A DNA stretch of 64,000 nt from Plantactinospora mayteni (GCF_016862935.1 NZ_BONX01000023.1:248001-312000); one strand, 5' to 3'; positions 14,567 to 24,484 are shown, counted from the stretch's first letter. Notes: generated from the letters alone by a model not told the origin. Program-made: numbers and translations.

Positions 14567-17281
14567 GTGAGTACCCCGCCGTCCCGACGCCCCCTCTCCC
14601 AGCGCCAGTCGCGGTCCGGCGCCAACGAACGGCCGACGCCGGATCCGGCACCGGACGGCACGGCCGAATCCCGACAGACGGGCCGGTCCCGCCCCGCGCC
14701 GGCACCCCTGCCGGGGGCCGATGCCGCCCGCACTCCCCGGACCCCCCGCACCTCGCGGAGTGGCCGGACGAGCGACGACCAGCCGGCGGGGACCACCCGC
14801 ACGCCCCGGGCCGGCCGGGGCGGCGGCAAGCGGCCGGCGGGCTCCGGTGACCAGTCGGCGGGGCACACCGAGCGCGAACCTGCAGTTGGACACACGGACC
14901 GCGAGCCGGTCGGTGAGCCGGACGGCACCGTCGAACCGGACACCGTCGCCGAGCCGGACCGGTCGGCGGCGCTGGACCAGGCGGCCGACTCGGCGCGGGC
15001 CGCGGCCGGCGGGCCGGACCGGAGCCCGTCGACCGGGCTGGGCGACAACCCGGAGCGGGGCCGACGGGGTGTGCCGGCGACCGGCCCGGGCAGCGCCACC
15101 CCGGAGAGCGCCCTGGCCGCCCGCTCCGAGACGGCCGAGAGGGTCGCCGAACCGGTCGCCGAACCGGTCGGGGATTCGGCCGGCCCGCTGCCGTCGGACC
15201 GGTTCCTCAACCGGGAGCTGTCCTGGCTGGATTTCAACGCCCGGGTGTTGGCCCTGGCCGAGGACCCGGACACCCCGCTGCTGGAGCGGGCCAAGTTCCT
15301 CGCCATCTTCGCCAACAACCTGGACGAGTTCTACATGGTCCGGGTCGCCGGGCTGAAGCGGCGGTTGCAGGCCGGACTGCCGGTCCGGGGCGGCGACCAG
15401 ATGCCGCTGACCACCCAGCTCGAACTGGTCTCCGAGCGCGCCGCCGAGCTGGTCGCCCGGCACTCGGCGTGCTTCGTCGACGAGGTGATGCCGAAGCTGG
15501 CCACCGAGAACATCGCGCTGCCGCACTGGGACGAGTTGCCCACCCCGGAGCGGCAACGGCTGCGGACGTACTTCCGGGAGCAGATCTTCCCGGTACTCAC
15601 CCCGCTCGCCGTCGACCCGGCACACCCGTTCCCGTACATCTCCAGTCGGTCGCTCAACCTGGCGGTGGTGGTACGCGACTCCGACCACGGGTCGGAACTC
15701 TTCGCCCGGGTGAAGGTGCCGAACAACGTACCCCGGTTCGTCCGGGTGGAGCGGGACGCGCCCGGCTACCGGTTCCTGCCGATGGAGGACCTGATCGCGG
15801 CCCACCTCGACCAGCTCTTCTCCGGCATGCAGGTGATGGAGTGCCACCTGTTCCGGGTCACCCGCAACGCCGAGGTGGAGGTCGACGAGGACCGGGACGA
15901 GGACCTGCTGCAAGCCCTCGAACGGGAACTCGCCCGGCGCCGCTTCGGCCCGCCGGTACGCCTCGAAGTGGCCGCCTCCGTCTCCGACCACGTCCTCGAC
16001 CTGCTGGTCCGGGAACTCGACATGGACAGCCAGGACGTGCTGCGGGTGCCGGGGCTGCTCGACCTGACCGCGCTCTGGCAGGTCTACAACGAGTCCAACC
16101 GGCCCGAGCTGAAGGACCCGCCGTTCGTGCCGGCCACCCATCCCCGGCTCGCCGAGGGTGAGGTGCCGCGCAGCGTCTTCGCCACCCTGCGCGACGGCGA
16201 CATCCTGGTGCACCACCCGTACCGCTCGTTCTCGACCAGCGTGCAGCGGTTCATCGAGCAGGCCGCCGCCGACCCGAACGTGCTGGCCATCAAGCAGACG
16301 CTCTACCGCACCAGCGGGGACTCCCCGATCGTCGACGCGCTGATCGACGCCGCCGCCGCCGGCAAGCAGGTGGTGGTGCTGGTGGAGATCAAGGCCCGGT
16401 TCGACGAGGTGGCCAACATCGGCTGGGCCCGGGTACTGGAGCGGGCCGGCTGCCACGTGGTCTACGGCCTGGTCGGGCTCAAGACGCACTGCAAGACCGC
16501 GCTGGTGGTCCGGCAGGAGGGCAACCAGATCCGGCGGTACTGCCACATCGGCACCGGCAACTACCACCCGAAGACCGCCCGGCTCTACGAGGACTTCGGC
16601 ATGCTCACCGCCGACCCGGAGATCGGGGCCGACCTGACCGACCTGTTCAACGTGCTGACCGGGTACAGCCGGCAGACGTCGTACCGGCGGTTGCTGGTGG
16701 CGCCGCAGGGTGTCCGGCGCGGCCTGATCGAGCGGATCGAGGGCGAGATCGACCGGGCCCGTGCCGGCCTGCCGGGTCTGGTCCAGTTCAAGGTCAACTC
16801 GCTGGTCGACGAGGCGATCGTGGACGCGCTCTACCGGGCCTCCCGGGCCGGAGTGCACGTCGACCTGCTGATCCGGGGCATGTGCACGCTCCGGCCGGGC
16901 GTACCGGGGATGTCGGAGAACATCCGGGTACGGTCGATCCTCGGCCGCTTCCTCGAACACTCCCGGGTGTTCCGGTTCGGCAGCGGAGTCACCGCGACCG
17001 GCGGTGCCGGCGGCTCGGACGGCGGTGTCGAGTTCTGGATCGGCTCCGCCGACCTGATGCACCGCAACCTGGACCGCCGGGTGGAGGCGCTGGTGCAGGT
17101 CACCGACCCGACCGCCCGGGCCGAGCTGGACGAGTTGCTGACCGCCGCGATGAGCCCGGAGGTCGAGGCGTTCGACCTGACCGGGGACGGCTGCTGGACC
17201 CGGCGCAAGGGCAGCCCGGAGGCGCCGCTGGTGAACCTCCAGGAGGCACTGCTACGCCGCTTCGCCGGAGCCGCCAAGTGA
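14567..17281 (+). CDS. ppk: Polyphosphate kinase 1 with long disordered N-terminal extension
   Basis: 904 aa against about 690-740 for the family. It polymerises the gamma-phosphate of ATP into polyphosphate. The catalytic part starts near residue 211 ([17 protein letters not shown]) and includes [16 protein letters not shown], the autophosphorylated-His segment [19 protein letters not shown] and the second His in [10 protein letters not shown]. The first ~205 residues are Arg/Pro/Thr/Glu-rich with no fold signs, for example repeated [12 protein letters not shown] at 14567 (or 14564) is the first plausible start after the PHO-like repeat, so the extension seems genuine, although an internal start cannot be excluded. 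A CYTH/CHAD gene and mutT1 follow on the same strand. Confidence 0.95.
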   Translation: MSTPPSRRPLSQRQSRSGANERPTPDPAPDGTAESRQTGRSRPAPAPLPGADAARTPRTPRTSRSGRTSDDQPAGTTRTPRAGRGGGKRPAGSGDQSAGHTEREPAVGHTDREPVGEPDGTVEPDTVAEPDRSAALDQAADSARAAAGGPDRSPSTGLGDNPERGRRGVPATGPGSATPESALAARSETAERVAEPVAEPVGDSAGPLPSDRFLNRELSWLDFNARVLALAEDPDTPLLERAKFLAIFANNLDEFYMVRVAGLKRRLQAGLPVRGGDQMPLTTQLELVSERAAELVARHSACFVDEVMPKLATENIALPHWDELPTPERQRLRTYFREQIFPVLTPLAVDPAHPFPYISSRSLNLAVVVRDSDHGSELFARVKVPNNVPRFVRVERDAPGYRFLPMEDLIAAHLDQLFSGMQVMECHLFRVTRNAEVEVDEDRDEDLLQALERELARRRFGPPVRLEVAASVSDHVLDLLVRELDMDSQDVLRVPGLLDLTALWQVYNESNRPELKDPPFVPATHPRLAEGEVPRSVFATLRDGDILVHHPYRSFSTSVQRFIEQAAADPNVLAIKQTLYRTSGDSPIVDALIDAAAAGKQVVVLVEIKARFDEVANIGWARVLERAGCHVVYGLVGLKTHCKTALVVRQEGNQIRRYCHIGTGNYHPKTARLYEDFGMLTADPEIGADLTDLFNVLTGYSRQTSYRRLLVAPQGVRRGLIERIEGEIDRARAGLPGLVQFKVNSLVDEAIVDALYRASRAGVHVDLLIRGMCTLRPGVPGMSENIRVRSILGRFLEHSRVFRFGSGVTATGGAGGSDGGVEFWIGSADLMHRNLDRRVEALVQVTDPTARAELDELLTAAMSPEVEAFDLTGDGCWTRRKGSPEAPLVNLQEALLRRFAGAAK

Positions 17282-17344
17282 TTCGCCGGGGCCGCCGAGT
17301 GATTGGGCGGGGCCGCCGAGTGATTCGCGCGGGCCGCCAGGTGA
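17261..17344 (+). repeat. 21-bp tandem repeat duplicating the ppk stop codon
   Basis: Four 21-base units end at 17281, 17302, 17323 and 17344, each finishing with TGA. The first unit is the last seven codons of ppk (RFAGAAK-like, then stop). The next three read in the same frame as FAGAAE-stop, LGGAAE-stop and FARAAR-stop. Units share GCCGCC and GTGATT. Confidence 0.85.
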
Positions 17345-17409
17345 GCCGTTGGGCGGCCCCCGAGCGGCAGACGGTCGGCGGAGCCGACATTCCGGACTAG
17401 GCTTGGCCG

Positions 17410-18939
17410 ATGCTGGAGGAGGAGCGGAAGTACGACGTCGACCCGGAGTTCACCCTGCCCGACCTCTCCGGAGTCGTGCCGGACGGCGTACGGGTGGTGG
17501 AGCTGCCCCCGGTGACGCTCACCGCGACCTACCTCGACACCACCGACCTGCGGCTGGCCCGGGCCGGGGTGTCGCTGCGGCACCGCAAGGGTGACGAACT
17601 GCCCTGGACGGTCAAACTTCCGGCCGACAGCCCCGGCGTACGGCACGAGATCTCCCGTACCGGCCGGCCGAAGAGCACCCCGGCCGACCTGGTCGCGCTG
17701 GTCACCGCATACTCCCGGGGCGCGGAACTCGGGCCGGCCGCCACGGTCCGCACCGTACGCCGGGCGTACGAGCTGCGCGACGACACCGACCGGGTGCTGG
17801 CGGAACTCGCCGACGACGCGGTGCAGGTGCTGGACGGCAAGCAGGTCCGGTCGACGTTCCGGGAGATCGAGCTGGAGCGCAAGGACGGCGGGCGGGAACT
17901 GCTCGACGCGGTGGAGTCGGCGCTGACCGGGTCCGGCGCCCGGGCCGGTGCCTTCACTCCCAAGCACGTCCGGGCACTCGGTTCGGTGGCCGAGGCAGCC
18001 CCCGACCTGGTGCCGCCGGGCGAGCTGCCCGAGCTGCCCAGCGCCGGTGACGTGGTCTCGGTGGCGGTCCGGCGCAGCGTCGGCCGGCTGCTCGCACACG
18101 ATCCGCTGGTCCGGTTGCGGGCACCGGTCGGCGACGACGACACCGCCGTACACCAGATGCGGGTCGGCTGTCGACGGCTCCGCAGCGACCTGCGGACGTT
18201 CGGGCCGCTGGTCCGCAAGGCGTGGGCCGCACCGCTGCGGGACGAGCTGAAGTGGCTGGCCGGAGTACTGGGGCAGGCCCGGGACGCCGAGGTGCTGCGC
18301 GCCCGGCTGTCCCGGACGGCCGCCGCCGACCCGCTGAGCCCGCTCGACCCGGCGGCGGTGGAGCGGATGGACCGGGTCCTCGTGGCCCGGCACGAGGCCG
18401 CCCTCGCCGCCGTCGACGAGGCGCTGGGCTCGGCGCGCTACCACGCCCTGGTCGAGGCGCTGGTCGACGCCGCCCGGACGCCGCAGTTGACCGCCCGGGC
18501 CGACGGGCCCGCCGACGAGGTACTCCCCCGACTGGTCGCCCGCCCCTGGCACCGGCTGACCGACGGCGACGACGAGACCGACGGCGCCGCCGACCTCGAC
18601 CCGGCCGCCCCGGACGAGCGCTGGCACGCGGTACGCATCAACGGCAAGCGGGCCCGCTACGCGGTCGACGCCGTCGCCGGAGTGCTCGGCGGCGACGCGG
18701 CGAAGCTGGCCAGGGCGCTGGCGAAGGTGCAGGACCTGCTCGGCGAGCACCAGGACGCGGCGGTCGCCGCCGAGACCTGGCTGTCGATCGCCGAGCAGGA
18801 CCCGGGCGACCACGCCGTCGCGGTCACCGCCGGCCGGTTGGTGGAACGGGAACGGGCCGCCGTCCGGGCCGTCCGGGCCGCCTTCCCTGACGCGTGGCAA
18901 CAGGCGAACCGGGGACGCCGGACGGCATGGCTGGGGTGA
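17410..18939 (+). CDS. CYTH and CHAD domain protein (polyphosphate-associated)
   Basis: 509 aa. The N-terminal ~200 residues are a CYTH domain, with the ExExK signature at EEERK (3-7) and basic/acidic strand motifs (SLRHRKGDE, WTVKLP). The C-terminal ~300 residues are a CHAD domain with its conserved histidines and basic helices: VHQMRVGCRRLRSDLRTF, HAVRINGKRARYAVD and LGEHQDAAVAAE. CYTH enzymes hydrolyse or bind triphosphates and CHAD domains bind polyphosphate. Position between ppk and mutT1 fits a role in polyphosphate handling. Its stop overlaps the start region of mutT1. Confidence 0.93.
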   Translation: MLEEERKYDVDPEFTLPDLSGVVPDGVRVVELPPVTLTATYLDTTDLRLARAGVSLRHRKGDELPWTVKLPADSPGVRHEISRTGRPKSTPADLVALVTAYSRGAELGPAATVRTVRRAYELRDDTDRVLAELADDAVQVLDGKQVRSTFREIELERKDGGRELLDAVESALTGSGARAGAFTPKHVRALGSVAEAAPDLVPPGELPELPSAGDVVSVAVRRSVGRLLAHDPLVRLRAPVGDDDTAVHQMRVGCRRLRSDLRTFGPLVRKAWAAPLRDELKWLAGVLGQARDAEVLRARLSRTAAADPLSPLDPAAVERMDRVLVARHEAALAAVDEALGSARYHALVEALVDAARTPQLTARADGPADEVLPRLVARPWHRLTDGDDETDGAADLDPAAPDERWHAVRINGKRARYAVDAVAGVLGGDAAKLARALAKVQDLLGEHQDAAVAAETWLSIAEQDPGDHAVAVTAGRLVERERAAVRAVRAAFPDAWQQANRGRRTAWLG

Positions 18940-20033
18940 CCCCGATCCGGGCGGCGGGTGGCGTGGTCTGGCGCCACTCCCCCGACGGCATACTCGTGTG
19001 CCTGGTGCACCGCCCCCGCTACGACGACTGGTCGCTGCCGAAGGGCAAGCTGGATCCGGGGGAACATCCGCTGACCGCCGCGGTGCGCGAGGTCGCCGAG
19101 GAGGCCGACGTACGCGGGGTCCCGGAGGTACGGCTGCCCCCGGTGCACTACCGGATGCGGGACGGTACCCCGAAGACGGTCGAGTTCTGGTCCATGCGGG
19201 CCGCCGGCAGCGGCGGTTTCCAGCCGGAGACCGAGGTCGACACCGTACGCTGGCTGCCACTGCCGGAGGCCGCCCGGCTGGTCAGCTATCCGCACGACGT
19301 CCGGGTGCTGGAGGACTTCGCCGCCCTGCCGCCGGTGAGCGTGGTAGTGGGGCTGGTCCGGCACGCCCCGGCCGGCAAACGGGGCACCTGGTCCGGGCCG
19401 GACACCGCCCGCCCGCTCGACACCGCCGGCCTGGCCCAGTCCCGGGAGTTGGCCGGACTGCTCGCACTACTCCACCCGGTACGCCTCCGCTCGGCGGCGG
19501 CCCTGCGCTGCGTACAGACGCTGCGTCCGCTCGCCGAACTGCTCGACCTGCCGATCGAGGTGGACTCCGGGTACGACGAGCCGAAGCCGGGGCAGGACCC
19601 CGAGGAGAACGCCCTGGCCGCCGCCGGAGCCCTGCTCGAACTGGCCCGGGGCGGCGAACCGGCGGCGGTCTGTAGTCAGGGCAAGGTGATTCCGCAGGCG
19701 TTGGTCCGGCTGGCCGCCGCTTCGGCCGCCTGGACCGACCCGGCCGCCCCAACCGGCCCCGTCGGCTCGACCGGTGGTCCCATCGACTCGGCCGGTTCTC
19801 TCGGCTCGACCGGTGACTCCGTCGGCTCGACCGGTGACTCCGTCGGCTCGGCCGGTGACTCCGTCGGCTCGACCGGTTCTCTCGGCTCGGCCGGTCCCGT
19901 CGCGCTTCCCGGTTCCGGGCAGGATTTCCGGACCAGGAAGGGCACCGGCTGGCTGCTCGCCTTCAGTGGCGACCGGCTGGTCGGCGCCAGCCGGCTGGAC
20001 GGGGCGGACCGGCTCGCCGCCGTCGCGCCCTGA
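18927..20033 (+). CDS. mutT1: MutT1-type Nudix hydrolase fused to a histidine phosphatase domain
   Basis: 368 aa from ATG 18927; GTG 18936 (overlapping the upstream stop as GTGA) and GTG 18894 are alternatives. The first half is Nudix, with the box from GKLDPGE to REVAEEAD. The second half is a histidine phosphatase, with LVRHAPAGKRGTW carrying the catalytic RH. MutT1 proteins remove oxidised 8-oxo-dGTP and diadenosine polyphosphates in two steps. Odd feature: about 45 residues of near-exact heptads (GSTGDSV and variants, DNA 19758-19900) lie between LVRLAAASAAW and the final strand WLLAFSGDRLV. They are likely a surface loop expanded by 21-bp repeats. Confidence 0.9.
   Translation: MAGVTPIRAAGGVVWRHSPDGILVCLVHRPRYDDWSLPKGKLDPGEHPLTAAVREVAEEADVRGVPEVRLPPVHYRMRDGTPKTVEFWSMRAAGSGGFQPETEVDTVRWLPLPEAARLVSYPHDVRVLEDFAALPPVSVVVGLVRHAPAGKRGTWSGPDTARPLDTAGLAQSRELAGLLALLHPVRLRSAAALRCVQTLRPLAELLDLPIEVDSGYDEPKPGQDPEENALAAAGALLELARGGEPAAVCSQGKVIPQALVRLAAASAAWTDPAAPTGPVGSTGGPIDSAGSLGSTGDSVGSTGDSVGSAGDSVGSTGSLGSAGPVALPGSGQDFRTRKGTGWLLAFSGDRLVGASRLDGADRLAAVAP
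19758..19900 (+). repeat. 21-bp repeats inside mutT1
   Basis: Repeated GGCTCGACCGGTGACTCCGT units and shortened variants encode GSTGDSV, GSAGDSV and GSTGSL. Length is a multiple of three throughout, so the reading frame is kept. Confidence 0.85.
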
Positions 20034-20196
20034 CCGGGACAGCGCGGGCTCTGCCGGGGCTGAAGGTCCGTGGGTACCCCCGAGGTCGAGCCCGGGGTTT
20101 CGTGCCGTCCAGGAGCCGCTGAGCGGCGTTAACGCCCCGTCGACCTGCGGGGATGGCACCACCCGACCCCGGATTTCCGCGCCGGACAACGGGAAA

Positions 20197-20225
20197 GGGC
20201 GCCCCCGGACGAGCCGGAGGCGCCC
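20197..20225 (-). terminator. Terminator hairpin after the HU gene
   Basis: GGGCGCC-C-CCGG pairs with CCGG-A-GGCGCCC around ACGAG. On the minus strand it is followed by TTTCCC. It lies 14 bases beyond the HU stop and may also serve mutT1 from the other side. Confidence 0.7.
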
Positions 20226-20239
20226 TGACGGTACCCGGA

Positions 20240-20833
20240 TCAGCGCTTGGCGGCCTTCTTGGCCGGAGCCTTCTTGGCCGTGCTGGCCTTCTTGGCCGTG
20301 GTGGCCTTCTTGGTCGCCGTGGCGCGGGTGGACGTGCTCTTGGCTGCCGTCGTCTTCTTCGCCGTCGTCGTCTTCTTGGCCGTGGTGGCCTTCTTGACGC
20401 CGGTGGCCTTCTTCGCCGGAGCCGTCTTCTTCGCCGCCGCCTTGGTGGCGGTCGTCTTGGCGGGTGCCGCCTTCTTGGTCGTCGTCTTCTTGGCAACGGT
20501 CGACTTGGCCGTCGACGCCGCAGCGGCCTTCTTGGCCGCCACGGTGTTCTTCGGGGCCTTGCCGCTGGCCACCATCTCCTTGAAACCGGCGCCCGGCCGG
20601 AAGGCCGGAACCGATGTCTTCTTCACCTTCACCGATTCACCGGTACGGGGGTTGCGGGCTGTTCGAGCACCGCGCACGCGCTTTTCGAACACCCCGAACC
20701 CGGTGATGGCAACCCGGTCGCCCTTGGTGACCGCCGCCTGGACCTCCGCGAGGACCGCGTCGAGCGCCGACGTCGCCGACTTCCGGTCCCCCAGACGAGC
20801 GGCGAGAGCCTCGATGAGCTCGGCCTTGTTCAC
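20240..20833 (-). CDS. HU-family nucleoid protein with Lys/Ala-rich tail
   Basis: 197 aa. The GTG at 20833 gives the classic opening [11 protein letters not shown] and has GGGAGGGA upstream. Residues 1-95 are the HU DNA-binding fold, including [13 protein letters not shown] and the arm motif [10 protein letters not shown]. The remaining ~100 residues are a repetitive tail of KKA, AKKTT and PAKKA blocks resembling histone H1, as in mycobacterial HupB and streptomycete HupS. Such tails bind DNA broadly and help compact or protect the chromosome. The gene stands alone between mutT1 and leuD with its own hairpin terminator. Confidence 0.95.
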   Translation of the reverse strand: MNKAELIEALAARLGDRKSATSALDAVLAEVQAAVTKGDRVAITGFGVFEKRVRGARTARNPRTGESVKVKKTSVPAFRPGAGFKEMVASGKAPKNTVAAKKAAAASTAKSTVAKKTTTKKAAPAKTTATKAAAKKTAPAKKATGVKKATTAKKTTTAKKTTAAKSTSTRATATKKATTAKKASTAKKAPAKKAAKR

Positions 20834-20948
20834 GACTTCCCTCCCAATGTGCAACTGGACTCAACGCGAGCCATTCTGCGCGCACGGTATGCCCTGTGCC
20901 ACCGGGACACAAACATCTGCTCGAAAAAACCCTTTGTGTCGCAACGGA

Positions 20949-20981
20949 TTCGCCCCCACCGGGCGAACCGGCGGGGGCGAA
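20949..20981 (-). terminator. Hairpin downstream of leuD
   Basis: TTCGCCCCC, one mismatch, then CCGG pair with CCGG and GGGGGCGAA around GCGAA. It lies about 27 bases past the leuD stop. On the plus strand it is followed by AAAACG; the minus strand has no T run after it. Confidence 0.6.
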
Positions 20982-21007
20982 AACGACTGTACGGTCGGCG
21001 GTTCGGC

Positions 21008-21595
21008 CTATGCCACCACGGGCCGGAAGGGGGATCGCCGCCCCTCGTACGCGGTGATGTCCGCCTCATGCCGGAGGGTCAGTCCAATGTCGTCCAAGCC
21101 CTCCATCAGCCGCCAGCGGCTGAAGTCGTCCATCGGGAAGGACCAGGTGTCGTCCCCGGCCCGGACCTCCCGAGCGGTCAGGTCGACCGTGATCCGGGCC
21201 GTCGGGTCGGACTCCACCAACTCCCACAAGACCTCGATGGCCTTCAATTCAAGCTCGACCGGCAGGAGCCCTTCCTTGAGCGCGTTCCCCCGGAAGATGT
21301 CCCCGAAGCGGGGGGCGATGACGGACCGGAACCCCCAGTCGCGCAGCGCCCACACGGCGTGCTCGCGGGAGGAACCCGTACCGAACTCGGGGCCGGCGAG
21401 CAGAATCGACGCCCCGGAATATGAGGAATCGTTGAGTACGAATGCCGGATCCTCCCGCCAGGCGCTGAAGAGCCCATCGGCGAAGCCCGTCCGGGTCACC
21501 CGCTTGAGGTACACGGCGGGGATGATCTGATCGGTATCCACGTTGGACCGGCGCAGCGGGATCGCCGTACCGGTGTGCGCGGTGAACTTTTCCAT
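21008..21595 (-). CDS. leuD: 3-isopropylmalate dehydratase small subunit
   Basis: 195 aa, normal length. With LeuC it isomerises 2-isopropylmalate to 3-isopropylmalate in leucine synthesis; the same enzyme can serve the citramalate route to isoleucine, whose first gene cimA is in this window. Motifs: [15 protein letters not shown] near the N-terminus and [14 protein letters not shown], the swivel-domain substrate loop. It starts 15 bases after leuC on the same strand. Confidence 0.97.
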   Translation of the reverse strand: MEKFTAHTGTAIPLRRSNVDTDQIIPAVYLKRVTRTGFADGLFSAWREDPAFVLNDSSYSGASILLAGPEFGTGSSREHAVWALRDWGFRSVIAPRFGDIFRGNALKEGLLPVELELKAIEVLWELVESDPTARITVDLTAREVRAGDDTWSFPMDDFSRWRLMEGLDDIGLTLRHEADITAYEGRRSPFRPVVA

Positions 21596-21610
21596 CTCAG
21601 GTCAGCCCCT

Positions 21611-23065
21611 TCACAGGTCGGCCGGCGCGGCCAGCCGACCGACCACGGCGGTGGCGGCGGCGACCGGTGGCGAGACCAGGTGGGTACGCCCACCCCGGCC
21701 CTGCCGGCCCTCGAAGTTACGGTTGGAGGTCGAGGCCGAGCGCTGGCCCGGCTTGAGGGTGTCCGGGTTCATGCCGAGGCACATCGAGCAGCCGGCGAAC
21801 CGCCACTCGGCGCCCGCCTCGGTGAAGACCTGGTCCAGCCCCTCCTGCTCGGCCGCCTCGCGGACCGCTGCCGACCCGGGTACGACGAGCATCCGTACCC
21901 CGTCGGCCACCCGGTGCCCGCGCAGCACGTCGGCGGCGGCCCGGAGGTCCTCCAGCCGGCCGTTGGTGCAGGAGCCGACGAAGACCACGTCCACCGGTAC
22001 GTCCCGGAGCCGGGTGCCGGGCTTGAGGGCCATGTATTCGAGGGCCCGCCGCGCGGCGGTCTGCTCGGCGTCGGTGACGAAGTCCTCCGGGTCCGGCACG
22101 GCCGCGTTCAGCGCGGTGCCCTGGCCCGGGTTGGTGCCCCAGGTGACGAACGGGCTGATCCGGCTCGCGTCCAGCACCACCTCGCTGTCGAAGGTGGCGC
22201 CCGGGTCGGTCGGCAGGGTCCGCCAGTATTCGACGGCGGTATCCCAGTCCGCGCCCTGCGGGGCGTTCGGCCGCCCCTTCAGGTAGACGAAGGTGGTCTC
22301 GTCCGGCGCGATCATCCCGGCCTTGGCGCCCCACTCGATGGACATGTTGGCGATGGTCATCCGGCCCTCCATGGAGAGCCCGCTGATCGCCTCGCCCCGG
22401 TACTCCACGATGTGGCCGCGCCCGCCGCCGGTGCCGACCTGGGCGATCAGCGCCAGCACCAGGTCCTTGGCGGTGACCCCGGGGGCCAGCTCGCCGATCA
22501 CGGTCACCGCCAACGTCTTCGGGCGGCTCTGCGGCAGGGTCTGGGTCGCCAGTACGTGCTCGACCTCGCTGGTCCCGATCCCGAAGGCCAGCGCACCGAA
22601 CGCGCCGTGGGTGGCCGTGTGTGAGTCGCCGCACACGATGGTCAGGCCCGGCTGGGTCAGCCCGAGCTGCGGCCCGATCACGTGCACGATGCCCTGGTTG
22701 TCGTCGCCGAGCGGGTGCAGCCGGAGGCCGAACTCGGCACAGTTGCGGCGCAGCGTCTCGATCTGGGTCCGCGAGGTCGGGTCGGCGATGGTGAGCAGGT
22801 CACCGCGCCGGGACCGGAACGACGGATCGTCATAGCCGGTCGGGGTGTTGTGGTCCTCGGTCGCGAGCGTGAGGTCGGGTCGGCGGACCTTGCGGTTCGC
22901 CATCCGCAGCCCGTCGAACGCCTGCGGGCTGGTCACCTCGTGCAGCAGGTGCAGGTCGATATAGAGCAGATCCGGCTCACCGTCAGCGGATCGCACCACG
23001 TGAGCATCCCAGACCTTCTCGGCCAGGGTCCTGGGCGAGGACGGCTCTGGAGTGACTCCCACCAT
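21611..23065 (-). CDS. leuC: 3-isopropylmalate dehydratase large subunit
   Basis: 484 aa, with the aconitase fold. The [4Fe-4S] cysteines are in VGSCTNGR and in CSMCLGMN (C-x2-C). Substrate loops [15 protein letters not shown] and RNFEGRQGR are intact. The ATG at 23065 has TAGGA about nine bases upstream. It faces the ndgR gene over some 40-50 bases, so the two promoters must overlap, which suits control of leuCD by that regulator. Confidence 0.97.
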   Translation of the reverse strand: MVGVTPEPSSPRTLAEKVWDAHVVRSADGEPDLLYIDLHLLHEVTSPQAFDGLRMANRKVRRPDLTLATEDHNTPTGYDDPSFRSRRGDLLTIADPTSRTQIETLRRNCAEFGLRLHPLGDDNQGIVHVIGPQLGLTQPGLTIVCGDSHTATHGAFGALAFGIGTSEVEHVLATQTLPQSRPKTLAVTVIGELAPGVTAKDLVLALIAQVGTGGGRGHIVEYRGEAISGLSMEGRMTIANMSIEWGAKAGMIAPDETTFVYLKGRPNAPQGADWDTAVEYWRTLPTDPGATFDSEVVLDASRISPFVTWGTNPGQGTALNAAVPDPEDFVTDAEQTAARRALEYMALKPGTRLRDVPVDVVFVGSCTNGRLEDLRAAADVLRGHRVADGVRMLVVPGSAAVREAAEQEGLDQVFTEAGAEWRFAGCSMCLGMNPDTLKPGQRSASTSNRNFEGRQGRGGRTHLVSPPVAAATAVVGRLAAPADL

Positions 23066-23114
23066 CTGGACATCCTAAATTCTGGGAGGTAGGTTTCGGC
23101 TTGTGGGACACAGT

Positions 23115-23801
23115 ATGAGCGGTGTCGGCGTTCTCGACAAGGCGGTGGTCATCCTGGCCGCCTGCGTCGACGGCGCCAGCCTGGCCGAACTCGTCGATCG
23201 CACCAAGCTGCCCCGGGCCACGGCCCACCGCCTGGCCCAGGCCCTGGAGATCCATCGGATGCTGGTCCGGGACACGGCGGGACGCTGGCGCCCCGGTCCG
23301 CGCCTGGGCGAGTTGGCGAACGCCGCCCCCGACGTACTGCTGACCGCGGCCGAGCCGCTGCTCTCGGCGCTCCGGGACGCGACCGGCGAGAGTGCGCAAC
23401 TCTATCTGCGCCGGGCCGACGAGCGGATCTGCGTGGCCGCCGCCGAGCGGGCCAGCGGGTTGCGCGACACCGTGCCGGTCGGCTCGGTGCTGCCGATGAC
23501 CGCCGGTTCCGCCGCGCAGATCCTGCTGGCCTGGGAGCCGCCGGAGGCGGTCATGCCACTGCTCCCCCGGTGCAAGTTCACCGGCCGCACCCTCGCCGAG
23601 GTACGCCGCCGGGGCTGGGCGCAGAGCGTCGCCGAACGCGAGGCCGGGGTGGCGAGCGTCTCGTCGCCGATCCGGGACCGGACCGGTCGGGTGATCGCCG
23701 CGATCAGCATCTCCGGGCCGATCGAGCGGCTCGGCCGACGCCCCGGCGACCGGCACGCGATGGCCGTGGTCCGGGCCGGCCAACGCCTGAGCGGCCTGTA
23801 A
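23115..23801 (+). CDS. ndgR: IclR-family regulator of leuCD (NdgR type)
   Basis: 228 aa from ATG 23115; a GTG at 23103 is also possible. The N-terminal winged helix reads GVGVLDKAVVILAAC and LPRATAHRLAQALE; the C-terminal IclR effector domain includes GSVLPMTAGSAAQILLA and AGVASVSSPIRD. NdgR-type regulators sit opposite leuCD across actinobacteria and control leucine and other amino acid genes. The shared intergenic segment is so short that binding there would affect both genes. A GC hairpin at 23805-23839 directly follows the stop. Confidence 0.92.
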   Translation: MSGVGVLDKAVVILAACVDGASLAELVDRTKLPRATAHRLAQALEIHRMLVRDTAGRWRPGPRLGELANAAPDVLLTAAEPLLSALRDATGESAQLYLRRADERICVAAAERASGLRDTVPVGSVLPMTAGSAAQILLAWEPPEAVMPLLPRCKFTGRTLAEVRRRGWAQSVAEREAGVASVSSPIRDRTGRVIAAISISGPIERLGRRPGDRHAMAVVRAGQRLSGL

Positions 23802-23804
23802 CCC

Positions 23805-23839
23805 GCCCCGCGCCGGCAACGACCGCTGCCGCGCGGGGC
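23805..23839 (+). terminator. Hairpin terminator after ndgR
   Basis: GCCCCGCGCCGGCA pairs with TGCCGCGCGGGGC with one bulged C, around ACGACCGC. It begins four bases after the stop codon. Confidence 0.7.
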
Positions 23840-24155
23840 CGATCCACGTGGCCGATCCACCGGGCCGACCCACGCGCGGCAGGGCGCCCGACCGATCGGC
23901 ACCCAGGCCAGCAGCGCAAGTGATTCGTTTCGGGTGCCAGGTCAGGCCCGGTGTGCGATGCTCGACATCGGGAACTGACCCAGCGACCCAGCCGGCCGAG
24001 GAGATCTCGACGCCGAGATCTCGACGCCGAGGGCAGGTCGCAGCCGACGGCATGTCGACGACAGACGGACCGGCGCAGGCGCGCAGGCGCGCGTTCCTGG
24101 GTGGCGTACGAACGGAAACGGCCCGCGCCACCGGAGTGACGCGGACCGTCGGTCG
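23840..24155. other. Intergenic stretch between ndgR and tRNA-Glu
   Basis: About 315 bases with no convincing gene. It contains a 14-base direct repeat, GAGATCTCGACGCC, twice near 24000-24030. Nothing else is recognised; it may include sequences beyond the tRNA 3' end on the minus strand. Confidence 0.4.
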
Positions 24156-24228
24156 TAGCCCCGACCGGATTCGAACCGGCGCTACCGCCTTGAGAGGGCG
24201 GCGTCCTAGGCCGCTAGACGACGGGGCC
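24156..24228 (-). tRNA. tRNA-Glu (CTC)
   Basis: 73 bases. The acceptor stem GGCCCCG pairs with CGGGGCT, the anticodon loop CCCTCTCAA gives CTC, and the T arm carries GGTTCGAATCC. The CCA end is not encoded. Confidence 0.95.
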
Positions 24229-24312
24229 AGGACTTTCCGTTGTTGACCTTGCGATCAACGCTGCTGAACTCTACCAGAGACCAGCTTCCGTCGCCCTTTC
24301 GAGCTTCGGCTG

Positions 24313-24384
24313 CTGGGGTACCAGGACTCGAACCTAGACTAACTGAACCAGAATCAGTCGGGCTGCCAATTACCCCATACCCCA
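24313..24384 (-). tRNA. tRNA-Gln (CTG)
   Basis: 72 bases. The acceptor stem TGGGGTA pairs with TACCCCA, the anticodon arm ACTGATTCTGGTTCAGT gives CTG, and the T arm carries GGTTCGAGTCC. CCA is not encoded. It is 84 bases upstream of tRNA-Glu on the same strand, so they may be transcribed together. Confidence 0.95.
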
Positions 24385-24484
24385 TCGGTGCTCCCGCACC
24401 GAAAGCGAACTTTACCGGACCCCGTGGTGGAGACCAAATCGGGTCGGTACCGGGCGACGCCGTACCGCCGCCGCCTGCCGGACC

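Noticed and set aside
14540-19260. Long minus-strand frames of 840 and 809 codons
   Set aside because: They are antisense to ppk, the CYTH/CHAD gene and mutT1 and show no domain or signal features.
20240-20540. Low-complexity repeat as a mobile or satellite element
   Set aside because: It encodes the Lys/Ala-rich tail of the HU protein, a known feature of actinobacterial HU.
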